A DNA stretch of 64,000 bases, taken from assembly GCA_023150875.1 (NCBI GenBank), contig JAKLKC010000001.1, positions 124,001 through 188,000 on the forward strand. The letters run 5' to 3'. The position numbers and the translations under genes are program-made. This document shows positions 41,297-48,375 of this stretch, one piece after another. This stretch comes from Myxococcota bacterium (GTDB lineage Bacteria > Myxococcota_A > UBA796 > UBA9615 > JAKLKC01). The notes below the pieces were generated by a model that saw nothing but the letters and a program-made list of their open reading frames with translations, made no database searches and was not told where the DNA came from. Positions within the stretch are counted from its first letter, which is position 1. Every line of letters starts with the position of its first letter.

Positions 41297-42295
41297 ATGC
41301 CCCCTGCCCCCTCCCCTCCCCTCCATCCCGCCCGCGGCCGGTTCGCTCCGTCCCCGACGGGTCTCCTCCACATCGGGTCCGCCCGCACGGCCCTGGCGGC
41401 CTGGCTGGCGGCGCGGTCTCGGGGAGGGAGCTTCGTCCTCCGCATCGAGGACCTCGACGCGCCGCGGTGCCGACCCGGAGCCACCGGGGCGATCCTGCGG
41501 GACCTCGCATGGCTCGGCATCGACTGGGACGAAGGCCCCGACGTCGGCGGTCCCGCAGGTCCTTACGTCCAGTCCCTCCGGATGGACGTCTACCACGCCG
41601 CCATGGGGACGCTGGCGAGGGGGGGCCACCTGTTCGCGTGCTCATGCTCCCGGAAGGACGTGCGAGGGGCCGCGTCCGCGCCCCACGGGCCCGAGGGTCC
41701 GGTCTACCCGGGCACCTGCCGGGAGCGGCGGATCGCGGAGTGGCGCGGCGCCCCGCCCCGGGGCACCAGCGTCCGCTTCCGGGCGGAGGGACAGGTCCAC
41801 CTCGTCGATTGGGTCCAGGGGAGGCGGACGGCGGACACCGCCGGGATGGGGGACTTCGTGGTGTGGAGGGCGGACGGCGTGCCCGCCTACCAGCTCGCCG
41901 TGGTGGTGGACGACGCCGCCCAGGGCGTGGGGGAGGTGTGGCGCGGCGCCGACCTCCTGGACTCCACCGCGCGGCAGGTCGCGATCTTCCGGGCCCTCGG
42001 CGCGGCGATCCCGCGCTACGGCCACGTCCCCCTCGTGCTCGGCCCCGACGGTCAGCGCCTCGCGAAGCGCCACGGCGCGATCTCCCTCGCGGAGCTTCGG
42101 GAAGCGGGGGCCGATCCCCGGCGGATCGTCCTCGCCCTGGCCACCTCCCTCGGCCTCCCGGCCCCCGGGGGCCCCTGCGCGCCCACCGACCTGCTTCCGC
42201 TGTGGGATCCGAGTCGGATCAATACCGATCCGTCTGAAGTCGCCCTCGGCGGGACCGGCCCGGGGGGCTCCCCGGCCGCCTCCCCGGCCCCGTGA
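41297..42295 (+). CDS. gluQ: Glutamyl-Q tRNA(Asp) synthetase
   Basis: 332 aa. The enzyme loads glutamate onto the queuosine base at position 34 of tRNA(Asp). It resembles the catalytic core of glutamyl-tRNA synthetase without the anticodon domain. FAPSPTGLLHIGSA holds the HIGH motif (about residue 13 on), LRIEDLD and GIDWDEGP are diagnostic, and QRLAKRHGAISLAELRE replaces KMSKS. The zinc site typical of GluQ-RS is present: CSCSRKDV and then YPGTC. ATG 41297 precedes the HIGH motif at the usual distance. It diverges from the ABC ATPase gene. Confidence 0.93.
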   Translation: MPPAPSPPLHPARGRFAPSPTGLLHIGSARTALAAWLAARSRGGSFVLRIEDLDAPRCRPGATGAILRDLAWLGIDWDEGPDVGGPAGPYVQSLRMDVYHAAMGTLARGGHLFACSCSRKDVRGAASAPHGPEGPVYPGTCRERRIAEWRGAPPRGTSVRFRAEGQVHLVDWVQGRRTADTAGMGDFVVWRADGVPAYQLAVVVDDAAQGVGEVWRGADLLDSTARQVAIFRALGAAIPRYGHVPLVLGPDGQRLAKRHGAISLAELREAGADPRRIVLALATSLGLPAPGGPCAPTDLLPLWDPSRINTDPSEVALGGTGPGGSPAASPAP

Positions 42296-42334
42296 GGGGA
42301 GCGGCGGTCCTTCCGCCCGTCGTGGACCGGGTCC

Positions 42335-42362
42335 TTGCCCGCCCCCGGGTGGGGCTTATGCT
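42335..42362 (+). promoter_or_regulatory. Putative promoter TTGCCC-N16-TATGCT giving a leaderless transcript
   Basis: TTGCCC (42335-42340) and TATGCT (42357-42362) are 16 bp apart. The predicted transcript start falls on the ATG at 42369. Confidence 0.5.
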
Positions 42363-42368
42363 CCGGGC

Positions 42369-42797
42369 ATGCCGCACCCCGGCCAGACCCCGCGCATCCG
42401 GGACATCCTCGTCGTCGAGGACGATCCCGATCAGAGGGACCTCCTCCGACTCGGCTTCAAGACGCTGGGGCTCGACGACCGCGTGGAGTACGCCGCGGAC
42501 TGCGCCGAGGCGTGGCGCGCCATCGACGGCGGCGGCGTGCGCGTGGTGCTCTCGGACCTCTGCCTCGGCTTCGAGTCGGGCCTCGACCTCCTGCTCGCCC
42601 TGGAGGGCCGAGGGGTGGTCGCCCGCGCCCTCTACTCGGCCGCGATGCCCGAGGACCTGGCGTTCCTGGCCCGGGAGCACGGGATCTCGGTGCTGGTGAA
42701 AGGGGTGCGCTTCCACCGGGAGGTTCCGGAGGCCGTCGCCCGCCTGCTCTCCGATCCTTCGCAGGGGGCCGAGAGCGCCGTGCCGGCCCCGGGCTGA
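42369..42797 (+). CDS. Stand-alone response-regulator receiver protein
   Basis: 142 aa. The pocket is complete: acidic pair in ILVVEDDPDQRDLL, acceptor Asp in VVLSDLCLGFESGLDLL, Ser in ARALYSAAMPEDL, and Lys in ISVLVKGVRF. There is no output domain, and only about 18 residues follow the fold. It lies between GluQ-RS and a CoA-transferase but has its own promoter, from which the message should begin at the start codon. Such single receivers act by protein contact, often with kinases or chemotaxis-like systems. No partner is evident here. Confidence 0.87.
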   Translation: MPHPGQTPRIRDILVVEDDPDQRDLLRLGFKTLGLDDRVEYAADCAEAWRAIDGGGVRVVLSDLCLGFESGLDLLLALEGRGVVARALYSAAMPEDLAFLAREHGISVLVKGVRFHREVPEAVARLLSDPSQGAESAVPAPG

Positions 42798-42853
42798 ACC
42801 CTCCGGCGCTCACCGGTACCGCTGGGACCGGGCTGGCGCTATCCTTCGCGGCC

Positions 42854-44092
42854 GTGAGCGACACCGACCAGGTCCGAGAGCCTCCCTCCCCCCTCGCCGG
42901 CGTGCGGGTGCTGGACCTTTCCCGAGTGCTGGCGGGACCTTACGCCACCATGATCCTTGGGGACATGGGGGCGGACGTCGTGAAGGTCGAGAGGCCGGAC
43001 GGGGGGGACGACACCCGGCGCTTCGGCCCTCCCTTCGTCGGCGGGGAGTCCACCTATTTCCTGTCGGTGAACCGCAACAAGAGGTCCCTCGCCCTGGGCC
43101 TGAAGGATCCCCGGGGCCGGGAGCTGCTGTGGCGACTGGTGGAGAGGGCCGACGTCCTGGTGGAGAACTTCCGCCCCGGCACCCTCGCCGCCCTCGGCTT
43201 CGGATGGGAGGCCTGCGCCCGGCACAACCCCCGCCTCGTCTACGCCTCCATCAGCGCCTTCGGCCAGGAGGGGGATCCGGAGTGGACCCGCCGGCCGGGG
43301 TACGACCTGATCCTCCAGGGCATGGGGGGCATCCCCTCCCTGACGGGGCCCCCGGACGGGGGACCCGCCAAGAGCGGAGCCTCGGTGGCGGACGTCGTGG
43401 GGGGGATGGTCGCCCTCCAGGGGATCCTCCTGGCCCTGTACGCCCGGGAGCGGACCGGGCGGGGCCAGCGGGTGGACGCCAGCCTCCTGGAGGGCCAGCT
43501 CTCCCTCCTCACCTGGATCGCCTCGGGCTGGCTCAACGCCGGCCAGGCGCCCCGGCGGGCCGGCAACCGGCACCCGTCCGTCGCCCCCTACGGGACCTAC
43601 AGCGTCCGGGACGGGTGGCTGAACCTGGCGGTGGCCAACGACGCCCAGTGGCGCCGCTTCTGCCGCGCCCTCGGCCGCGAGGACCTGGCGGCGGACCCCC
43701 GCTTCGAGACCAACCCCCTGCGGGCCGAAGGGGCGCCGGCCCTGGACGCCGAGATCCAGGGCGCCCTCTCCACCCGCACCGTCGCCGAGTGGACCCGTGT
43801 CTTGGACGCCGAGGGGGTGCCCGCGGGCCCGGTCCTGGACGTGGAACGCGCCCTCTCCCACCCCCAGGTGCTCGCCCGGGGCCTCCTGGTGGAGCAGTCC
43901 CACCCCACGCTGGGCACCGTCCGTACGGTGGGTCCGCCCCTGAGGCTCTCGGAGGCCCCCGCCGTCGCGGGCCAGCCGCCGCCCCGGCTGGGGGAACACA
44001 CCCGGGAGGTGCTGGCCGAGATCGGCTGCGACGGCGAAGAGGTGGAGGCGCTCATCGCCGCCGGGGTCGCCGCCGTCCCCGGGCCCGGCTGA
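42854..44092 (+). CDS. CaiB/BaiF-family (class III) CoA-transferase
   Basis: 412 aa from GTG 42854. These enzymes move CoA between acyl-CoA and free acids. Family features are GVRVLDLSRVLAGPYATMILGDMGADVVKVE at the start (quoted only as a family block), VENFRPGTLAALGFGWE, and SISAFGQEGDPEWTRRPGYD. The catalytic Asp lies in GASVADVVGGMVALQG, and GRGQRVDASLLEGQ follows. Length is typical. The substrates cannot be read from sequence. A TATCCT box (42840-42845) ends eight bases before the GTG, so this message too may be nearly leaderless. The next gene converges on it. Confidence 0.92.
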   Translation: MSDTDQVREPPSPLAGVRVLDLSRVLAGPYATMILGDMGADVVKVERPDGGDDTRRFGPPFVGGESTYFLSVNRNKRSLALGLKDPRGRELLWRLVERADVLVENFRPGTLAALGFGWEACARHNPRLVYASISAFGQEGDPEWTRRPGYDLILQGMGGIPSLTGPPDGGPAKSGASVADVVGGMVALQGILLALYARERTGRGQRVDASLLEGQLSLLTWIASGWLNAGQAPRRAGNRHPSVAPYGTYSVRDGWLNLAVANDAQWRRFCRALGREDLAADPRFETNPLRAEGAPALDAEIQGALSTRTVAEWTRVLDAEGVPAGPVLDVERALSHPQVLARGLLVEQSHPTLGTVRTVGPPLRLSEAPAVAGQPPPRLGEHTREVLAEIGCDGEEVEALIAAGVAAVPGPG

Positions 44093-44127
44093 CCGGCTGA
44101 CCGGCACCGGGTCCCACCGGGGGTCCG

Positions 44128-45504
44128 TCAGGTGCCGTTCCGCCTCAGGGCCGCAGGCTCCGGGGGCGCCCCCCCGAGCGCCCACCTCAGCGCGGCGGGC
44201 GTGACGAGGGTGGTGAGCACCACCATCACCACCACCGCCGAGAACTCCTGGGTGCCGATCACCGGTTGGCCGTCCAGTGTGAGCTGCCGCCCGATCCCGG
44301 CGAAGATCAGGCCCACCTCGCCCCGGGGCACCATGCCCAGGGCGACGGGCAGGCGGCGGGCGGCCCCCCCGAGGATCCCCAAGCCGCACGCCATCTTGCC
44401 GGCGATCGCGGCCAGGGTGAGGGCCGCCGCGAGGCCGAGCACCCGCGCGTCGGCGAACGCCCCGAGGTCCACGCCGATGCCCATGTGCACGAAGAAGATG
44501 GGCACCAGGAACCAGGACAGGGGCCTCACCAGCTCCTCGAGCTCGTGCTCGCCACGATCGAGGAAGCCCCTGTAGTGGACACCCTCCAGGATCAGCCCCG
44601 CCGCGAAGGCGCCCACGATGGGGGCGAGCCCCATCTCGGCGGCGAGCCAGGCCAGCAGGAACGCGAGGGCGAGGCCCGCGGCCAGGAGCACCCCCGTCCC
44701 CCGAAGCCGGAACGCGGCGCCGAACCAGCGGGGGGCAGCCCAGGCCCCCAGGATCACGGATCCCACCAGGAAGACGGCGGCCTTCAGCACGATGAGGCCC
44801 ACGGACACGAACTCCACGTCGACGCCCCGGTCCGCCGCCTGGATGGCCCCCGCCACCACGGCGAGGATCACCAGCCCCAACACGTCGTCCACCACGGCCG
44901 CGCCCAGGATCACCCTCGCCTCGGGGGACTGGGACTGACCGATGTCCCGCAGCACCCGGGCGGTGATCCCGACGCTGGTGGCCGTCAACGACGCCCCCAG
45001 GAAGGCGTGCACCGCGACGGAGGCGTCCGGCAGGAGCACCGCGGCAGCACCCCAACCGAGGGCGAAGGGCGCGACCACGCCCAGGACGGCCACCAGCAGG
45101 GACGAGGCCCCCACCCTCATCATCTCCCGGACCGTTGACTCCAGCCCGACCTCGAAGAGGAGGATCACGACGCCCAGTTCGGCCAGCACGGCGACGTGGA
45201 CGTCGTCCTCGATGAACTGGAAGGAGTCGATGCCCGCGTAGGGCAGGGCCCCCAGCAGGATCCCGAACAGCAGCTCCCCCAGCACGGCGGGCTGGCCGAG
45301 GCGGGAGACCACGTCGCCGGCGACCTTGGCCCCGACGAGGATGACCACCAGCGCCAGCAGGACGGGGACCACCGCGCCCCCGTGCCCACCGCCCCCCTCC
45401 TCCGCGGCCCGCGCCAGGACCGGCCACGCGCTGGTCACCATCAGGCCGAGGACGAGGGGCAGGGCGAGGCGGCGGCGGAAGGACCCGGCGGGGACGGGGC
45501 TCAC
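44128..45504 (-). CDS. CPA2-family Na+(K+)/H+ antiporter (KefB/NapA-like)
   Basis: 458 aa from GTG 45504. After an N-terminal signal-like helix there are about twelve membrane helices. Typical segments are LGQPAVLGELLFGILLGAL, the VILLFEVGLEST helix, TSVGITARVLRDIG, and AAVVDDVLGLVILAVV. The DD pair there marks electrogenic cation/proton exchangers. LAPIVGAFAAGLIL and GMVPRGEVGLIFA follow. No cytoplasmic TrkA-N domain follows the membrane part. It should exchange Na+ or K+ for protons at the inner membrane. It converges on the CoA-transferase gene. Confidence 0.92.
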   Translation of the reverse strand: MSPVPAGSFRRRLALPLVLGLMVTSAWPVLARAAEEGGGGHGGAVVPVLLALVVILVGAKVAGDVVSRLGQPAVLGELLFGILLGALPYAGIDSFQFIEDDVHVAVLAELGVVILLFEVGLESTVREMMRVGASSLLVAVLGVVAPFALGWGAAAVLLPDASVAVHAFLGASLTATSVGITARVLRDIGQSQSPEARVILGAAVVDDVLGLVILAVVAGAIQAADRGVDVEFVSVGLIVLKAAVFLVGSVILGAWAAPRWFGAAFRLRGTGVLLAAGLALAFLLAWLAAEMGLAPIVGAFAAGLILEGVHYRGFLDRGEHELEELVRPLSWFLVPIFFVHMGIGVDLGAFADARVLGLAAALTLAAIAGKMACGLGILGGAARRLPVALGMVPRGEVGLIFAGIGRQLTLDGQPVIGTQEFSAVVVMVVLTTLVTPAALRWALGGAPPEPAALRRNGT

Positions 45505-45619
45505 GTTGCTGGCTCCGGGGCACGGCGGGGGAGCGGCGGCCGCCGCATCCTGCCCGATCGGGACGCGGAGTCAACCCGCGGAGGACCGGGCCCGTTCCCC
45601 GGAGCGTGGAGAGTCGGAC

Positions 45620-46048
45620 CTACTGCACCGGGCAGGCCTGGCTGGTGTAGGACTGCATGGCGGAGTTGGTCTGGCCGTCGGCGAGGATCTCGCAGTACAC
45701 CCAGTTCTTGAAGGTGTCGTGGACGTCGGCGTCGGTGGCGCCGGAGGCGCTGGCGACGGTCCTGAGGATGGCCCACACCGGGATGTCGTCCTCGGTGAGG
45801 GAGGCCGCCATCTGCGCCTCGAACCAGGCGCGGGCGTTGTCGTTCGGGGCAGGCAGCGCCGCCCCCTGGCTGTCCTTGCAGGTGGCGCTGGGGAGTTGCA
45901 CCGGCATGAAGTCGCACGCCAGGCGGTGCTGCTCGACCCCTCCGGGCGTGGTGTAGGCGGTCGCGGCCCGGGAGGCCCCGAGGGCGGCGGCGAGGCCGGC
46001 GGCGGCGAGGGTGGCGCGGAGGATGGTGGAGGACGAGCTGGGCTTCAT
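45620..46048 (-). CDS. Small secreted protein of unknown function
   Basis: 142 aa with a signal peptide (ATLAAAGLAAALGASRAATA) and four cysteines in the mature chain (LACDFMP, SATCKDS, VYCEILA, QACPVQ) that could form two disulfides. The mature part is helical near its end (DADVHDTFKNWVYCEIL). ATG 46048 is preceded by GAGAGAGGAAG. It stands upstream of the antiporter gene on the same strand with a gap of about 115 bases. No family is recognised. Confidence 0.7.
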   Translation of the reverse strand: MKPSSSSTILRATLAAAGLAAALGASRAATAYTTPGGVEQHRLACDFMPVQLPSATCKDSQGAALPAPNDNARAWFEAQMAASLTEDDIPVWAILRTVASASGATDADVHDTFKNWVYCEILADGQTNSAMQSYTSQACPVQ

Positions 46049-46159
46049 GGGGGTCTTCCTCTCTCTCCCTGCGGGGAGGATGGGGGGAGGGCGGCCGTGC
46101 CGGCTCCTACCTGGGGGAGAGCGCCTTCGGTCGAGGCCGTTCGGATCCGGCTCCCCCGT

Positions 46160-46705
46160 TCAGGACGATCGGGCGCGACGGGACGGACGACGCCGGTGGG
46201 AGGAGAGCCGACGCATCGCCTCGCGCTCCCAGGCAGCGGCCTCGGCGTGGAGGGCGGGGAGGTAGGGCCCTCCCACGCGCTCCCCCACACCGCCCAGGTC
46301 AAGGAGGGCCTGCGCCGGCGTCACCGCGCCCGCGTCCACCGCCTCCACCGCCTCCAGGACCTTCAGGAGGGCTTCGACGACCGGGGGCAGCAGCGCTCCC
46401 ACCGGGGCGAGGCGGTCCAGACGGTCGGGCGGGAGCCAGGCCCTCCGGGTCACGCCGACCCGGGCCGGCATGGCGATGCCGTCCCGCCCCCCCAGGACGA
46501 AGTCGAAGCCCGAGGCCATCTCCGGCGACGGATCCAGGGGGGCGGCGAGGAGGAGGCCGCACGGAGGGGTGGGCGGACGCAGGACCACCAGCATCAGCGG
46601 GTCGCGGTGGGCCCGGGACGACCAGAAGACGCCCCCCACGGGGGGGCCATCCCTGCTGCCGGCCGCGTGGGTGGGCGGCCCCGACTCCCGGTCCTCCCGG
46701 CTCAC
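46160..46705 (-). CDS. MazF/PemK-like protein, weakly supported
   Basis: 181 aa from GTG 46705, 34 bases after the larger gene upstream. The order of strands resembles MazF/PemK toxins: VFWSSRAHRDPLMLVVLRP, GLLLAAPLD, FDFVLGGRDGIAMPARVGVTR, then a helix after WLPPDRLDRLAPVGALL. E. coli MazF has VVLSGQERDGVALADQVKS at the matching place. The C-terminus is basic (RRLSSHRRRPSRRARSS). The similarity is by eye and remote, and the protein is longer than MazF. No antitoxin-like small gene precedes it; the partner is a 473-aa protein of unknown role. Confidence 0.6.
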   Translation of the reverse strand: MSREDRESGPPTHAAGSRDGPPVGGVFWSSRAHRDPLMLVVLRPPTPPCGLLLAAPLDPSPEMASGFDFVLGGRDGIAMPARVGVTRRAWLPPDRLDRLAPVGALLPPVVEALLKVLEAVEAVDAGAVTPAQALLDLGGVGERVGGPYLPALHAEAAAWEREAMRRLSSHRRRPSRRARSS

Positions 46706-46739
46706 GCGGCGGTCCCCCCCCTGCCGGTCACCATCGGCC

Positions 46740-48161
46740 TCAGCCGGAGGGCGAGAGCACGCGCCGGAGCGCCTCCTCCACCCCCACGTCCCGCCCCACC
46801 AGGCATCCCAGCGCCGCCAGCTTCCCGCCCGCCGAGGCGAGGACCTCCGGGTCCAGCCGATCCCCCTGGGCGGACGCCCACGCCGCGACCCGGACGCCGA
46901 ACCGGTCGGCCCTCTCCGAGGCGCTGGACACCGGCACCCCGAGGCGCGCGGGCGCCTCCTGCCGGAACGGACCGGGCGGGGGAAGGGGCCCGGTGGAGCC
47001 GGGGCTCCCGGCGCCCATCTTCGTCATCGCCGACGCGAGGCGGAGCGCGAAGGCCCGGGCGCAAAGCTCCCCCCGGCGCGTCGCCGGGGTGGCGTGCCGG
47101 GCCGGCGACAGCGTCTCCAGGTCCCAGAGCAACGCCACCAGGACCGCGTCCCCCCTCGCCCGGCTCCCGCCGTCGGCGCCCCCCTCGCCCCACGCCCAGG
47201 GGCGCCGCCACTCGTCCCCCGCCGGCCTCGCTCCGTCGATGGCCGCCAGGATCCCGTCCTCGGCGCTCCCGCCGGCCGCCGGGGGCGGGAGGTCGCCGAT
47301 CTCCCGCGTCCCCCGCGCGTCCAGCTCCGAGAGCCCCAGCGCCCGGTCCACCAGGACCAACGCCTCCCTCGGATGGACGAAGCGGTCCAGGAGTCGCAGG
47401 GAGGCTTCCAGGAACCGCGTCAGGCGGCCGTCGTCGATGAGCCGTCCCCTTCGCGTGCCCTCGCCCCGGCTCCCCTCCACGGACGGGACGTCCGGCCCGA
47501 GCGCGGCGAGGATCGCCGCGGCACGCTCCTCCACCTCCCCCGGACGGGCGGGGACGGGAGCGGTCCCGGGCAGGCCGAACCGCGTCCAACCTACCCGCCC
47601 CTCGCCCCCGCCTCCGCCGAGGGGAACGAACGGCGGCGCGGACAGGATCCTCTCGGTCCGGCGCAGCACGTTGCCGGTGTAGCTTCGATACAGCGCCAGG
47701 GACTGGGTCGCCATGCGGTCGAAGAGGGCGATGGCGGCGCCGCCGCTGGGGGCCCGGGAGAGGGCCACCAGCCCGGTCAGGGGCAGGGGGCCTCCCCCGG
47801 CAGGGACGCCGGTGGTGACCCCCGCCGACGCGCTGGCGCCGAGCAGCTTCCACGCGACGAAGTCCTGCCACAGGTCGTCCAGGGTGGCGGCATCCGTCCC
47901 CCGGACGGCTCCCGGCGCCCGCCGCATCTTCCGCAAGAAGCGGGACCTGCCGATCTCGATCCAACCCGCCTCCCTCCCTTCCCCGGCAACGAAGCGCCGG
48001 ACCGAGTCGAGCAGGCGATCCCCCTCCGTGCGGGCGCAGGTGGAAGGCCGCGTCGACTGCTCCAGGGAAGGAGCGACTTGGGGCGGCGCCGTTCGGATCG
48101 GATCGACCGGGACCGCGACGGTCCCGTCCCCATCGCCCGCGTGGCCATGGAGTGGTGGCAT
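46740..48161 (-). CDS. Large protein of unknown function, operon partner of the MazF-like gene
   Basis: 473 aa from ATG 48161; GGGAGG lies nine bases upstream and a TATGAT box about 50 bases upstream. Near residues 55-115 a helical part (LLDSVRRFVAGEG, TLDDLWQDFVAWKLLG) recalls sigma-70 region 2 but is too weak to name. The middle is helical (ALFDRMATQSLALYRSYTGN, RLTRFLEASLRLLDRFVHPREA). The C-terminal third is mostly helical as well (ALLWDLETLSPARHATPATRR). There are no signal peptide or membrane helices, so it should be cytoplasmic. It is divergent from the kinase-ATPase gene at 48376 and is followed by the MazF-like gene. Confidence 0.65.
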   Translation of the reverse strand: MPPLHGHAGDGDGTVAVPVDPIRTAPPQVAPSLEQSTRPSTCARTEGDRLLDSVRRFVAGEGREAGWIEIGRSRFLRKMRRAPGAVRGTDAATLDDLWQDFVAWKLLGASASAGVTTGVPAGGGPLPLTGLVALSRAPSGGAAIALFDRMATQSLALYRSYTGNVLRRTERILSAPPFVPLGGGGGEGRVGWTRFGLPGTAPVPARPGEVEERAAAILAALGPDVPSVEGSRGEGTRRGRLIDDGRLTRFLEASLRLLDRFVHPREALVLVDRALGLSELDARGTREIGDLPPPAAGGSAEDGILAAIDGARPAGDEWRRPWAWGEGGADGGSRARGDAVLVALLWDLETLSPARHATPATRRGELCARAFALRLASAMTKMGAGSPGSTGPLPPPGPFRQEAPARLGVPVSSASERADRFGVRVAAWASAQGDRLDPEVLASAGGKLAALGCLVGRDVGVEEALRRVLSPSG

Positions 48162-48179
48162 GGGCCCAGCCTCCCGGTG

Positions 48180-48205
48180 CCCTCCCCTCCCCCTCCCCAT
48201 CCCCC
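48180..48205 (-). promoter_or_regulatory. G-quadruplex-prone leader of the operon at 46160-48161
   Basis: On the minus (transcribed) strand the leader just before the ribosome site holds five G runs of 3-5 bases separated by single A or AT. It lies between the TATGAT box and the start codon, so it would be in the mRNA and could fold into a stable G-quadruplex next to the translation start. Confidence 0.45.
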
Positions 48206-48212
48206 GCTCGCC

Positions 48213-48218
48213 ATCATA
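48213..48218 (-). promoter_or_regulatory. Putative -10 box TATGAT of the 46160-48161 operon
   Basis: The minus strand reads GGTATGATGG about 50 bases before ATG 48161. No clear -35 is seen. Confidence 0.4.
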
Positions 48219-48324
48219 CCGCCCTGCCGGCGGGCCGGTCTTCGCGGCATCCGAGCGCTCCTCCGCCCCGCGCCGCGGCGATGCGCGGCCCCGGACCGGG
48301 AGGTCCACGCCCGGGGGGGCGTGG

Positions 48325-48330
48325 TATGCT
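48325..48330 (+). promoter_or_regulatory. Putative -10 box TATGCT of the kinase-ATPase gene
   Basis: GTGGTATGCTGGC lies 46 bases before GTG 48376. It is the best -10 match in the divergent gap. Confidence 0.4.
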
Positions 48331-48375
48331 GGCGTCACGGTCCCGTTCCCCTTCCGTCCCCCTTCCGCCGTCGTC

